A DNA stretch of 34,412 bases from Halobacteriales archaeon SW_7_65_23 (lineage in GTDB: Archaea; Halobacteriota; Halobacteria; Halobacteriales; Haloarculaceae): the NCBI GenBank assembly GCA_003022725.1, contig PXSQ01000083.1, forward strand, positions 1 through 34,412. The letters run 5' to 3'. Position numbers and translations under genes: made by a program. Under the pieces are notes generated by a model that made no database searches, had not been told where the DNA came from, and saw only the letters and a program-made list of their open reading frames with translations. Within the stretch, counting starts at the first letter, position 1, and every line of letters starts with the position of its first letter. This document shows positions 16,632 to 24,277 of the stretch, in pieces.

Positions 16632-16717
16632 GATAGTAGGGCTTCTCAGTCCGGGCGGAAAATCATTGTGAATCGTCCTCATTTTCCCTGCCGGGATGGC
16701 GACGACGGGCGGGCCCG

Positions 16718-17470
16718 TCACTCGCCTTTCGGGCGGATCAGGTCGGCGAGCGTGACGATGGTGCCGAGGATCCAGCCCACGGGGAACGAGACGACGAACC
16801 AGATGATGACGTGGTGGTACTCCTGGCGCTCGAAGTTCTCCTCGAGGTAGTCGATGAGGCCGAACACGCTCGGACCCTCGTTGACGAACCACGACGCCAG
16901 CGAGTCGCTCCGGGTGAGGATGAGATCGGCGAGATACGTCGAGAACAGCGCGGCGACGACCGGCGGCAGGAAGATCGCCGTGAGCGCAAAGGGGTAGGCA
17001 AACAGGACGGTGAGCGGCCGGCCGTCGAGGCGCCAGAACCCGTACGACAGCGCCGAGGAGACGATCGCCACGGCGCTGGCTGCGGCGATCGCTAACGGAC
17101 CGTTCGAGGAGAACGCCCACTGGAACTGGAAGTACACCAGCGCCGCGAGGCCACCCCACAGCACGGTGAACATCACCACGACGCCGACAAAGCCCAGGCG
17201 GACCGCAGTGACGTTGATCTTCCGGGTCTGGTAGCGAAAGAAGTAGCCGAGCAACACGAGCGGATAGACGATGCTCACGACGGGGACGCCAAGCGCTGAC
17301 CAGAGCCGGTAGGAGATCACCTCGCCGGTCTCCTCGGGCTCCCACTTGCCGAGAACGGTGTCGGCGGCGTCTCGCTGGCGGGGAAAGACGAACTCCATCC
17401 ACGTCTCGTGCATCACCCTGACGTCGTACTTGATCGCCTCGACCAGCGTCTGCTCGTTCCCGGCAGCCAT
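16718..17470 (-). CDS. Multi-pass membrane protein of unknown function
   Basis: A 250-residue protein with a short soluble N-terminus (AAGNEQTLVEAIKYDVRVMHETWMEFVFPRQRD) and about five or six hydrophobic segments (for example ALGVPVVSIVYPLVLLGYFF, LGFVGVVVMFTVLWGGLAAL, LTVLFAYPFALTAIFLPPVV, and VIIWFVVSFPVGWILGTIV near the end). I recognise no transporter signature or catalytic residues. It lies upstream of citrate synthase on the same strand with an 86-bp gap, so co-transcription is possible. The start MAAGNEQ is the only good candidate; upstream codons run into the next gap. Function unknown. Confidence 0.75.
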   Translation of the reverse strand: MAAGNEQTLVEAIKYDVRVMHETWMEFVFPRQRDAADTVLGKWEPEETGEVISYRLWSALGVPVVSIVYPLVLLGYFFRYQTRKINVTAVRLGFVGVVVMFTVLWGGLAALVYFQFQWAFSSNGPLAIAAASAVAIVSSALSYGFWRLDGRPLTVLFAYPFALTAIFLPPVVAALFSTYLADLILTRSDSLASWFVNEGPSVFGLIDYLEENFERQEYHHVIIWFVVSFPVGWILGTIVTLADLIRPKGE

Positions 17471-17585
17471 GGTGGCCCATTTGCCCCCCCTTAGTATATG
17501 CTTTCGTGATTGCGTCCGGCCAAAACAGTTACAGGAAACGGCGTCCCTGCGTCGACGGAGGTCGCCCCCGTCGGCCGCGCAGCGG

Positions 17586-18413
17586 CTACCAGCTCTCCGG
17601 CGCGAAGTCGGGGTGGACCTCCCGGTTAGTCCGGCCGATGTCGTCGATCTGTGCGACGTCCCCTTCGTCGAGCGAGACCGCGAGGCTCTCGTAGTTGTCG
17701 CGGATGTGCGCCTCGCTCGTCGCCTTCGGGATCGCGGTCACGCCCTTCTCCCGGAGCCAGGCGAGCGTGACCTGCGGCGCGCTCGCGTCGTGTTTCCTCG
17801 CGACTGCCTCCAGCGCCGGGTGCCCGATGACCTCGCCCTGCGCCAGTGGCGAGTACGCGACCAGTTCGAGGTCGGTCTCCTCGGCGTACGCCCGGAGCTC
17901 CGCCTGCGGGAGAAACGGGTGCATCTCGACCTGGTTGGCGAACACCGGTGCGTCGAGCACCTCGCGCGCGCGGTCGACGTGTTCCGGTTCGAAGTTCGAG
18001 ACGCCGACGTTGCGGATCAGGCCCTCCTCGTAGAGGTCATCGAACGCGGGCAGGGTCGCCTCGGGGTCGTACTCGCCGGCCGGCCAGTGGACGTACAGCA
18101 GGTCGACGTAGTCAGTCGCGAGTTTCTCCAGGCTCTCCCGCGTCGAGGAGACGACGCTGTCGGGATCGAGCTTGGTGATCCAGAGTTTCGTCGCCAGAAA
18201 GATATCCTCGCGATCCACCTCGGCGGCGGCGATGCCCTCGCCGACGGCTTCCTCGTTGCGGTACGCCTGGGCCGTGTCGATGTGCCGGTGGCCCATCTCC
18301 AGGGCCGTCCGCACGCTCTCTACACACTGCTCGTGGTCGTCGTTCTGCCAGGTGCCGAGGCCGAGCATCGGCATGCCACTGGCTGTCGGGTAGCTCGTCG
18401 CAGGTTGCTCCAT
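17586..18413 (-). CDS. Aldo/keto reductase
   Basis: A 275-residue cytoplasmic NADPH-dependent oxidoreductase of the aldo/keto reductase (AKR5-like) TIM-barrel family. The catalytic tetrad can be placed: Asp and Tyr in HIDTAQAYRNE, Lys in LATKLW, and His in LLYVHWPAG. The family signature GVSNFEPEHVDRA and the cofactor-binding IPKATSEAHIRDN near the C-terminus are present. Likely substrates are diketo sugars or other aldehydes and ketones, not predictable in detail. The track ORF starts 38 codons upstream; I chose MEQPATSYPTASGMPMLGLG because it gives the normal N-terminus. The neighbouring plus-strand promoter belongs to RNA-like copy B. Confidence 0.92.
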   Translation of the reverse strand: MEQPATSYPTASGMPMLGLGTWQNDDHEQCVESVRTALEMGHRHIDTAQAYRNEEAVGEGIAAAEVDREDIFLATKLWITKLDPDSVVSSTRESLEKLATDYVDLLYVHWPAGEYDPEATLPAFDDLYEEGLIRNVGVSNFEPEHVDRAREVLDAPVFANQVEMHPFLPQAELRAYAEETDLELVAYSPLAQGEVIGHPALEAVARKHDASAPQVTLAWLREKGVTAIPKATSEAHIRDNYESLAVSLDEGDVAQIDDIGRTNREVHPDFAPESW

Positions 18414-18530
18414 ACTTACAGATGGGTCGCAGGACGGAAAGGGGTTTGGAGTTGCTCTCAGCGTCTGTGTCACCGGTTCACGCACGCCAGCTCGGCGACC
18501 TGCCACCGGCGACAGCCGGTGAACCAACCG

Positions 18531-18556
18531 CCTGTTTATGCCGGCCGATCAAACTA
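18531..18556 (+). promoter_or_regulatory. Promoter of RNA-like repeat copy B
   Basis: GTTTATGCCGGCC; the TTTATG box (18533) is exactly 24 bp before CCCCTGGCGG (18557), as in copies A and C. CCGCCTG just upstream is shared with copy C (CCGCCCG), so the conservation extends into the position of a BRE. Confidence 0.55.
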
Positions 18557-18720
18557 CGCCCCTGGCGGACTGAAAGGGCGTTGACGGCTTCGCCGTCAGC
18601 TCGGGAAGCTTCGCTTCCCGGTGAGGCGCGGTCGCGTCAGCGAAGCGGTGCTGAGCGGGCCCTATCCGAGCGAAGCGAGGATATCCCGCTCAGCAGGCGC
18701 GACCGCATCGAGGGCTTTCT
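18557..18720 (+). ncRNA. Candidate structured RNA, family copy B
   Basis: A 164-nt copy starting CCCTGGCGGACTGAAAGGGC and ending CATCGAGGGCTTTC. It has three clear hairpins: TGACGGCTTCGCCGTCA, GGGAAGCTTCGCTTCCC, and the core stem GCTGAGCGGG (18650-18659) with CCCGCTCAGC (18685-18694) around CCCTATCC GAGCGAAGCGAG GGATAT. The first two hairpins are absent from copy A, so the family has a fixed core and variable hairpin insertions. It lies in a 385-bp gap between the divergent aldo/keto reductase start and the convergent HhH gene; the rest of the gap shows nothing I can name. Confidence 0.5.
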
Positions 18721-18798
18721 GCGATCCAACTGCCACACCCCCTCGAACGAACTCGCCCCGAACAACGCAAAAAACAGCCAGTCACGAACCGCAGTTCG

Positions 18799-19335
18799 CT
18801 ACGAGAGCCGATCTTTCGCGCGGTCGATCCAGGACATGGCCCTGGACTCGCCGGTCTTGGCCGCGTCGGCGACTGTCTCCGGGTCCGCGCTCGCAAGGTC
18901 GGCGACCGTCTCGATGTCGGCCTCTCCCAGCCGGTCGCTGTACGTCGGCCCGATCCCGTTGATAGCGCTGACTGATTCCGTCCCGGGGTCCCTCTCAGCT
19001 TCCCCCTCTTCCGCTTCGCTCTCTTCCATTTCCGTCTCTACCTCAGGCTCCGCTTCAGCTTCCGGTTGGGCCGCTTCCTCGGCCGTCGTTTCTTCGACCG
19101 TGTCGGGTGTCGTCTCAGCTTCGGCGGCGGCCTCGCCACCCGAGTTGGCCTCACCCGTTTCCGCCGCGGCCGCGGCGTCAGTTCCCGTGCCCGCACTGGC
19201 CTCCGACCCGGACCCGACGCGCTCGGGCTCACGTTCGACAGTGACGTCAGTTCCACCCTCGCCCGGCGATTCCGTCTCCGTCCCGCCCGCTGTCGAGAGG
19301 CCGAACACCTGCTTGATCTTGTTGATGATACTCAT
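18799..19335 (-). CDS. Helix-hairpin-helix protein with acidic linker
   Basis: A 178-residue protein. The first 14 residues (MSIINKIKQVFGLS) could form a short amphipathic helix. A long, very acidic, low-complexity linker of Ala, Glu, Thr and Gly (about 15-120) follows. The C-terminus (VSAINGIGPTYSDRLGEADIETVADLASADPETVADAAK) is a helix-hairpin-helix domain of the type found in DNA-binding proteins and as a small domain at the ends of ribosomal and recombination proteins. A CAGTTAAGTAGG box about 27 bp before the ATG supports the start. It may be a tethered DNA- or RNA-binding module; the partner is unknown. It is convergent with RNA-like copy B. Confidence 0.8.
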   Translation of the reverse strand: MSIINKIKQVFGLSTAGGTETESPGEGGTDVTVEREPERVGSGSEASAGTGTDAAAAAETGEANSGGEAAAEAETTPDTVEETTAEEAAQPEAEAEPEVETEMEESEAEEGEAERDPGTESVSAINGIGPTYSDRLGEADIETVADLASADPETVADAAKTGESRAMSWIDRAKDRLS

Positions 19336-19589
19336 ACCGTTCTCTTGCAGTGGCGCCTACTTAACTGTAAGCGGATCTCCGACTGTGCCCCCCTCCCTCT
19401 CACGAATGATAACTGCCCTCGAACGCCCGCCATCGATGTGTTTCCCCGCAGTTTCGGGGTTGCAGGCACTGTGATCCCGAACGCCTCCAGCGTGCCCCGG
19501 CCGTCTGCTGCCGACGTCGACGTGCCTACTTCCAGTTACTGCGCTGTCGAGTCGTGAAAGCTAACAGCCTGCCAGTCGAAATGGGTGGT

Positions 19590-20888
19590 ATGCGAGTAGA
19601 CGTCGGGAACGCGCTGGCGGCGGTGGCCGATCCGGGCATCGGCCGGAACGAACTGGAGACCCTCGACGAGCGCGTCGCGGACGCACACGACCGCATCAGT
19701 GCGGGCCGTGCCGACGAGGAGTTCGGGTACGCGGCGCTGAACCTCCCGGAGACGACCGATCCGGACGCGATCGAGGCGGCAGTCGAACCGGTCGCCGACA
19801 GCGAGGCCGTTCTCACCGTCGGCATCGGCGGGAGCGCGCTCGGGGCCGCGACGGTCTCGACTGCGCTCGACGACGGCGATGCCGCGGATCACTACGTGCT
19901 CGACAACGTCGATCCCGAGCACACGACGGCGCTGTTGGAGTCGCTCGATCTGTCGTCGATGGCGGTCAACGTCGTCACGCGGTCCGGGACGACCGCGGAG
20001 ACGCTGGCGAACTTCCTCGTGGTCCGGGAAGCGATGGACGCGGCGGGTGTCGACTGGCGCGAGCGGACGGTCGTCACGACCGGCGACGAGGGCCCGCTGC
20101 GGGCGCTCGCCGACACCCACGACCTGCCCGTCCTCGAGGTACCGCCGGGCGCCCCCGGCCGCTTCTCGGCGCTGTCGGCGGTCGGGCTGGTGCCGGCGGC
20201 GATCCAGGGCCACGATATCGAGGCAGTGCTCGCGGGCGGCCGCGAGGCGGCCGACTCGCTGACCGGGTCGCTGTTCGACTGCCCCGCGTACGCCTACGGC
20301 GCGGTCGCGTACGCGCTCGACCAGCGCGGGGCGAGTGTTAACGCGATGCTGCCGTACGCCGAGGGGCTGGAGCCGTTCGCCGAGTGGTTCGCACAGCTGT
20401 GGGCCGAGAGCCTCGGTAAGGACGGCCTGGGCCAGACCCCCGCCCGCGCGCTCGGCGCGACCGACCAGCATTCCCAGCTCCAGCTGTACCGCGCCGGCCC
20501 GCGGGACAAGCTGGTCACGCTCGTCCGGGCGCGCGAGCGGACCGGCCGCGAGATTCCCGAAACCGACATCGACGAGCTCGCCTACCTCGGCGGGACGGGC
20601 CTGGGGGAGCTGCTCGACGCGGAGTTCGAGGCGACGGAGGCGAGCCTGGCGGCGGCCGGCCGGCCGAACGTCCGGATCGAGCTCGACCGCCTCGACGCCG
20701 AAGGCATCGGCCGCCTGCTGTACGACATGGAGGCCGCCTGCATCCTCGCCGGCGAACTGTACGGCGTCGAGACGTTCACCCAGCCCGCCGTCGAGTGGGG
20801 CAAGCGCGCCGCGCGCGGCCTCCTCGGCGGCGGCGAGTTCGAGGAAGCCGACGCCGTCGCCGAGAAAGACCAGCTCGTGGTGGAGTGA
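19590..20888 (+). CDS. pgi: Glucose-6-phosphate isomerase
   Basis: A 432-residue cytoplasmic isomerase interconverting glucose 6-phosphate and fructose 6-phosphate, of the classic SIS-domain superfamily. Marks are GIGGSALGAATVSTAL (first SIS phosphate-binding loop), VVTRSGTTAETLANFLV (second SIS loop), AQLWAESLGKDGLGQTPARALGATDQHSQLQLY with the catalytic Glu, Lys and His region, and a C-terminal QPAVEWGKRAARGLL containing the conserved Lys. Two ATGs are possible (19581 and 19590); I chose MRVDVGNALAAV. In haloarchaea the enzyme serves mainly gluconeogenesis and the semi-phosphorylative Entner-Doudoroff route. It appears complete, unlike the nearby citrate synthase. Long opposite-strand ORFs here are shadows. 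Confidence 0.95.
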   Translation: MRVDVGNALAAVADPGIGRNELETLDERVADAHDRISAGRADEEFGYAALNLPETTDPDAIEAAVEPVADSEAVLTVGIGGSALGAATVSTALDDGDAADHYVLDNVDPEHTTALLESLDLSSMAVNVVTRSGTTAETLANFLVVREAMDAAGVDWRERTVVTTGDEGPLRALADTHDLPVLEVPPGAPGRFSALSAVGLVPAAIQGHDIEAVLAGGREAADSLTGSLFDCPAYAYGAVAYALDQRGASVNAMLPYAEGLEPFAEWFAQLWAESLGKDGLGQTPARALGATDQHSQLQLYRAGPRDKLVTLVRARERTGREIPETDIDELAYLGGTGLGELLDAEFEATEASLAAAGRPNVRIELDRLDAEGIGRLLYDMEAACILAGELYGVETFTQPAVEWGKRAARGLLGGGEFEEADAVAEKDQLVVE

Positions 20889-20968
20889 CCGGGAGAGCCA
20901 GCACCGCATCCTGCGGATCGGACACCGGTGCAATCTTGGTGCTAAAACCGCTACGGTGAGACGAACTG

Positions 20969-21760
20969 ATGACGACGGACCCCTCCAGTGAGCCGGCGGT
21001 CGTGGACGCGGAGCCGGAACGGCCGCTGTTCCGGTTCGGGAGCCACGAGGAGCGGACGCGCGCGATCGCCCACTCGCTGCTGCTCGTGGCCGGCGCGTTC
21101 CTGGTCGCGATGGTACTGGGCGCGGTGGCGCTGGAACTGCTGCGGACGATGGGGCTCACTGAGGAGTCGGCCCCGGTCGCGTACAACCTGGTGTCGACGG
21201 CCGTGCAGTTCGTGGCATTTCTGGCCGTCTGCATCGGATACATCGCCTGGCAGGACTGCCGGTCGCTCGTTCCGACAGGCAGGCCCTCGCTGCGGAGCAT
21301 CGCGGTGATCGTCGTCGGGTTCGTCATCCTCGTGGGATCGCTGAGCGCACTCGAGTTTCTGTTCTCACAGCTCGGCCTCGAACCCGCCGACAATGCGGCC
21401 GTCGAGGCGGGCAGGGACAACCCCGAACTGTACCTGTTCATGATCCCGCTCGTGATCCTACTGAACGCCCCCGCGGAGGAGCTGCTGTTCCGTGGGCTGG
21501 TCCAGGGGCGGTTCCGGCGCGCCTACGGCGTCGTCCCCGGGGTCCTGGCGGCGTCGGCGGTGTTCGGCATGGTCCACTTCGTCGCCCTCGTCGGGACGGG
21601 CAGCCAGCTGGTGTACGTCGCTATCGCGGCCAGCGCCGGCCTCATCCTCGGCGCCGCCTACGAACTCACCCGGAACCTGCTGGTGCCGATCGTGATGCAC
21701 GCGCTATGGAACGTCGCCATCTACCTGGTGCTGTATCTCGAAGCGACCGGCGGCCTGTGA
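20969..21760 (+). CDS. CPBP family intramembrane metalloprotease
   Basis: A 263-residue membrane protein with about seven hydrophobic segments and the CPBP/Abi (CAAX protease-like) motifs: EELLFRG in NAPAEELLFRGLVQGRF (motif 1, Glu pair and Arg), GMVHF (motif 2, His) and VMHALWN (motif 3, His with Asn). In bacteria and archaea these cleave within the membrane, and the natural substrates are mostly unknown; some process prenylated peptides or serve self-immunity. The N-terminal 25 residues are soluble. A GCTAAAAC box about 27 bp before the ATG supports the start. It is 80 bp after pgi, perhaps a separate transcript. Confidence 0.92.
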   Translation: MTTDPSSEPAVVDAEPERPLFRFGSHEERTRAIAHSLLLVAGAFLVAMVLGAVALELLRTMGLTEESAPVAYNLVSTAVQFVAFLAVCIGYIAWQDCRSLVPTGRPSLRSIAVIVVGFVILVGSLSALEFLFSQLGLEPADNAAVEAGRDNPELYLFMIPLVILLNAPAEELLFRGLVQGRFRRAYGVVPGVLAASAVFGMVHFVALVGTGSQLVYVAIAASAGLILGAAYELTRNLLVPIVMHALWNVAIYLVLYLEATGGL

Positions 21761-21903
21761 TCGGACTCCCGGCCGCGACCCCCCCGGGAGCAGCGACTGC
21801 CCGGCGACCGCTGCAGCGACGGCAGTCGTGGCGCTCGCCGCACCCGCCGCGTCAGTCAGGCGTCTGACAGGTGTTTACAGTCCTAGAGGGTCGACTACGG
21901 AGT

Positions 21904-22059
21904 ATGCCGACGCGCTTCACGATCGTCTGCGACGACGGTCGTGCGCGGGAGATCAGACGGCTGGCCCGGAAGTTCGACCTCACGGAGGAGGAGGTGCTCC
22001 GGCAGCTGGTCGAGCTGGGGTTAGAGAACCTGGACGAGGAGGCGCCGGCCTCCCGCTAA
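21904..22059 (+). CDS. Small protein, possible ribbon-helix-helix regulator
   Basis: A 51-residue protein: a short strand (RFTIVCDD), then two helices (AREIRRLARKFDLTEEEVLRQLVELGLENLDEE), the length and pattern of a ribbon-helix-helix or CopG-like regulator. It is not a confident family match. The ATG lies about 27 bp after GTTTACAGTC, which supports a leaderless start and argues that it is a real gene. Its TAA overlaps the TAG of the convergent NOB1 gene by 3 bases. The partner gene and target are unknown. Confidence 0.6.
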   Translation: MPTRFTIVCDDGRAREIRRLARKFDLTEEEVLRQLVELGLENLDEEAPASR

Positions 22060-22514
22060 GCTGGATTCTTGCGCGAGAGCGGGCTGCCACAGATCGGACA
22101 GCGGTCGTGCTGGTCGTCGAACTCCCGGCCACAGCCCTGGCACTGGAACGTCCAGTCGCGCTGTTCGTCGATGCCGTCGCGGGCGATCACCTCGACAGCG
22201 ACGTTGAGCTTCTCGGCGACGTTCTGCATCGCGTAGTCGTCGGTGACGAGTTCGCCGTCGAGTTCGAACGCCGCGGCGATCAGCCGGATGTCCGTCCGGG
22301 AGAGCTCCTCGAAGTCCCCCGTCTCGCGTGCAGCCCGTTCGATGCGCTCGACCGTCTCCGCGTCCGGAATGTGCAGGTGCATCCCCGACCCTTCGAGCGC
22401 GTCGAACCGATAGGCGCTCTCGTCTCCGAGTTCCTCGCGCACGAGCGGCACCGACGCGACCGTCTCCTCGGTGTGAAACTCGTTGATAAAAGCGGACGAA
22501 TCCAGAACGTACAT
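22056..22514 (-). CDS. nob1: NOB1 family endonuclease (PIN domain plus zinc ribbon)
   Basis: A 152-residue protein with the NOB1 layout. The PIN domain starts MYVLDSSAFINEF, with later acidic residues in LSRTDIRLIAAAFEL and LVTDDYAMQNVAEKLN. The C-terminal rubredoxin-like zinc ribbon reads CQGCGREFDDQHDRCPICG. Archaeal NOB1 cuts the 3' end of 16S rRNA precursors during small-subunit maturation. Domain order, four cysteines and length fit. The upstream PRC-barrel gene ends 4 bp before this start, so the two form an operon. This PIN domain is intact, unlike the vapC remnant near 25.0 kb. Confidence 0.9.
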   Translation of the reverse strand: MYVLDSSAFINEFHTEETVASVPLVREELGDESAYRFDALEGSGMHLHIPDAETVERIERAARETGDFEELSRTDIRLIAAAFELDGELVTDDYAMQNVAEKLNVAVEVIARDGIDEQRDWTFQCQGCGREFDDQHDRCPICGSPLSRKNPA

Positions 22515-22518
22515 TCGA

Positions 22519-22758
22519 CTAACGCTCGATGATCATGTGGTCTTTGACTGCCTGTACGCGGCTGACGGGGATGAGGGGGCGCCCCTCCCGGTCGGTGTCG
22601 AACTCCGTCGTGGTGTAGCTCTCGTCGGGCGTGACGACGAGATGTTTGAGCTCGCCCGACTCGAGGTCCATCGTGATGTTGTACAACATGCCGAGCTCGG
22701 CACCGTCCGAACCCATCACCGCTTTCCCGGACAGATTCTCCGCGAGTATCTCTGCCAT
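22519..22758 (-). CDS. PRC-barrel domain protein
   Basis: A 79-residue beta-rich protein matching the PRC-barrel fold: LSGKAVMGSDGAELGMLYNITMDLESGELKHLVV followed by PLIPVSRVQAV. Related domains occur in RimM (ribosome maturation) and in small stand-alone archaeal proteins. Its operon partner is NOB1, a ribosome-maturation nuclease, which supports a role in rRNA processing or ribosome assembly; that is inference from gene order. GATTCAATTG-like sequence about 27 bp upstream may be the operon promoter. Confidence 0.88.
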   Translation of the reverse strand: MAEILAENLSGKAVMGSDGAELGMLYNITMDLESGELKHLVVTPDESYTTTEFDTDREGRPLIPVSRVQAVKDHMIIER

Positions 22759-22888
22759 GCACGCCTTTACTGAGCCCGCGCAATTGAATCTTACCCTGCG
22801 TCAGACACGCCGCCCGCGCGGCTGCGATCCGCCACCAGTATGAGCCGTGACCCCATCGTTGAAGGGCAATCACTCCGTAGGGGCGGGT

Positions 22889-23011
22889 ATGCCGGCCACA
22901 CTCGAAATCGTCTGCAACGACGACACCTGCGAACTCGACATGTTCGAACTGGCCGACTTCTCCTGTCCGTACTGCGGGCAAACGGAGTCGCTCTCGGAGG
23001 TGGAGCTGTGA
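22889..23011 (+). CDS. DUF7559-like small zinc-finger protein
   Basis: A 40-residue protein, too short for the ORF track: MPATLEIVCNDDTCELDMFE, then CPYCGQTESLSEVEL. Two cysteines near the start and a CPYC pair can bind one zinc. I assign it to DUF7559, small haloarchaeal zinc proteins, from memory. Relatives I recall have about 10 more residues between DMFE and the CPYC pair, so this copy may be shortened. Its last bases GTGA overlap the GTG start of the Hsp20 gene, so translation is coupled. Confidence 0.6.
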   Translation: MPATLEIVCNDDTCELDMFELADFSCPYCGQTESLSEVEL

Positions 23012-23481
23012 TCGGGGAGCTGGGGGACGCGATCGGCTCGCGAGTGCTCGAGTCGCTCGGACGGACCGTCGGGCGTGCACAGGAGCGCCGGCCCCTTCCG
23101 GTCGACCTCCTGGAGAGCGACGATGCGTACCTGGCAGTGTTCGACGCCCCGGGCGTGATGAAAAGCGACATCCAGGTCCGGTTCGACGACGGCGCTGTCG
23201 TCGTCCGGATCGACCGCTTCCGGGAGTTCCGCGAGGGGTACGAGATGCAGTTCCCGGGCCGCGGGCTATCGCTCGACGGGCGCGTCGAACTGCCGGCGGA
23301 CGCGACCGTCGATCCGACCCGCGCGACCGCGACGCTCAAAAGCGACGGCACGCTCCACGTGCGCCTGCCGAAAGTCGACGAGGCCGGCGCAGGGAGCGGC
23401 GAACCGGAATCCGTGAATGTCGACGACGGCGAGGGTGGGACCGGCGACGCGACTGACGCTGACGGGGACGCAAGCGCCTGA
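23008..23481 (+). CDS. Hsp20/alpha-crystallin family protein
   Basis: A 157-residue small heat-shock protein. The alpha-crystallin domain spans about residues 30-125: LPVDLLESDDAYLAVFDAPGV, IQVRFDDGAVVVRIDRF, FREFREGYEMQFPGRG, DGRVELPADATVD and SDGTLHVRLPK. It would bind unfolding proteins without ATP. The C-terminal 35 residues are acidic and low-complexity, usual for haloarchaea. The start is GTG, overlapping the stop of the zinc-finger gene by 4 bp. This is preferred to the track ORF, which starts inside the zinc-finger gene in another frame. The stop is the first TGA of TGATACTGACTG. Confidence 0.88.
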   Translation: MIGELGDAIGSRVLESLGRTVGRAQERRPLPVDLLESDDAYLAVFDAPGVMKSDIQVRFDDGAVVVRIDRFREFREGYEMQFPGRGLSLDGRVELPADATVDPTRATATLKSDGTLHVRLPKVDEAGAGSGEPESVNVDDGEGGTGDATDADGDASA

Positions 23482-23512
23482 TACTGACTGTTGTGATCGC
23501 TCCTGTGGCGTA

Positions 23513-23667
23513 GATTGTTGGTGGCGAGTTGCCTTGCGGTTTTGCAAAGTTCAACGCTCTCGAACCATCCTTCCAGAACGGACGTTACTCCCGCTGAACC
23601 GTGGCTTCCCGGGGCTGACTGAACTAGCGAGCCCTCACCAACAATCCTCTACCCAAGAGCGTTGAAC
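23513..23667. repeat. Interleaved inverted repeats
   Basis: Two perfect inverted pairs interleave: GATTGTTGGTG (23513-23523) with CACCAACAATC (23636-23646), and GTTCAACGCTCT (23549-23560) with AGAGCGTTGAAC (23656-23667). The A-B-A'-B' order could form a pseudoknot, or reflect two overlapping element ends; the 12-bp pair alone bounds a 119-bp MITE-like unit. It has no coding capacity and lies in an AT-richer region after the Hsp20 gene. The rest of 23668-23784 shows nothing I recognise. Confidence 0.6.
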
Positions 23668-23784
23668 AAAATCATTATAATAAACAAAATATTTTTCTGG
23701 TCTAAGTTTTCTACTCGCATATCGATTGGCAAGACTGTTACTGAGGACTTTTCGGGACGAGAGATTGGAGAAGAAAGTTCAGAA

Positions 23785-24130
23785 TTGACATCCTCCTCCG
23801 CGTGAACGCGGAGGAATCCTGAGCGTTGGAGATTTCAGGTTTGCAGTCCCACCAAGCATCCAACCGGTAAGAATCCGTGGGGATGCTCGTGGTCTGAGGC
23901 GGACGAGACTGCTGGGAGTGCCAAGCCCCCGGTACTCCTATCCTTCGTCGTATTCGGACTCCCGGTGTTGTTTGTGCCACGGGGAGTCCGGCATCCTACC
24001 GTATTCGATGGGTGCCTGCCACTTCAAAGCACGGATGAGAAATCTCGACGTGGCTCTCGTAGCGTGATTTGATGCTATGTTGCCGGATTCATCCTGCGGC
24101 TGAAGCCGCAGGTATTCTCCTCGCTCTTTA
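23785..24130 (-). mobile_element. IS200/IS605-like element remnant
   Basis: Two hairpins with the same TGAA loop: CCTCCGCG-TGAA-CGCGGAGG (23795-23814) within GACATCCTCCTCC, and CCTGCGGC-TGAA-GCCGCAGG (24093-24112). On the minus strand they resemble the subterminal hairpins and guide-RNA ends of haloarchaeal IS200/IS605 elements with TnpB (GCGGAGGAGGATGTC). I find no TnpA or TnpB domain between them; the minus-strand ORF 23938-24267 resembles nothing I know. This stretch and 24131-24277 hold no gene I can support. Confidence 0.5.
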
Positions 24131-24277
24131 TAACCGCAATTCTTGATTGGGGAACTGATAGTATGAGGTCTACTTTTACAGTTACAGACTAAAATCACTA
24201 TGAGGCGAAGCACGTCCGGGTGTATATGAGACCGGAGTATGGCGAATCGACGGCGGTAACGAGTCACAACAATCCTA

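Noticed and set aside
17346-18584. 412-codon plus-strand ORF opposite the aldo/keto reductase
   Set aside because: Antisense shadow; the catalytic tetrad is read on the minus strand.
19536-20933. 465-codon minus-strand ORF opposite pgi
   Set aside because: Arg/Gly-rich antisense shadow; pgi motifs on the plus strand are complete.
23938-24267. 109-codon minus-strand ORF between the IS605-like hairpins
   Set aside because: It spans a hairpin end and resembles no TnpA, TnpB or other family; too weak to list as a gene.
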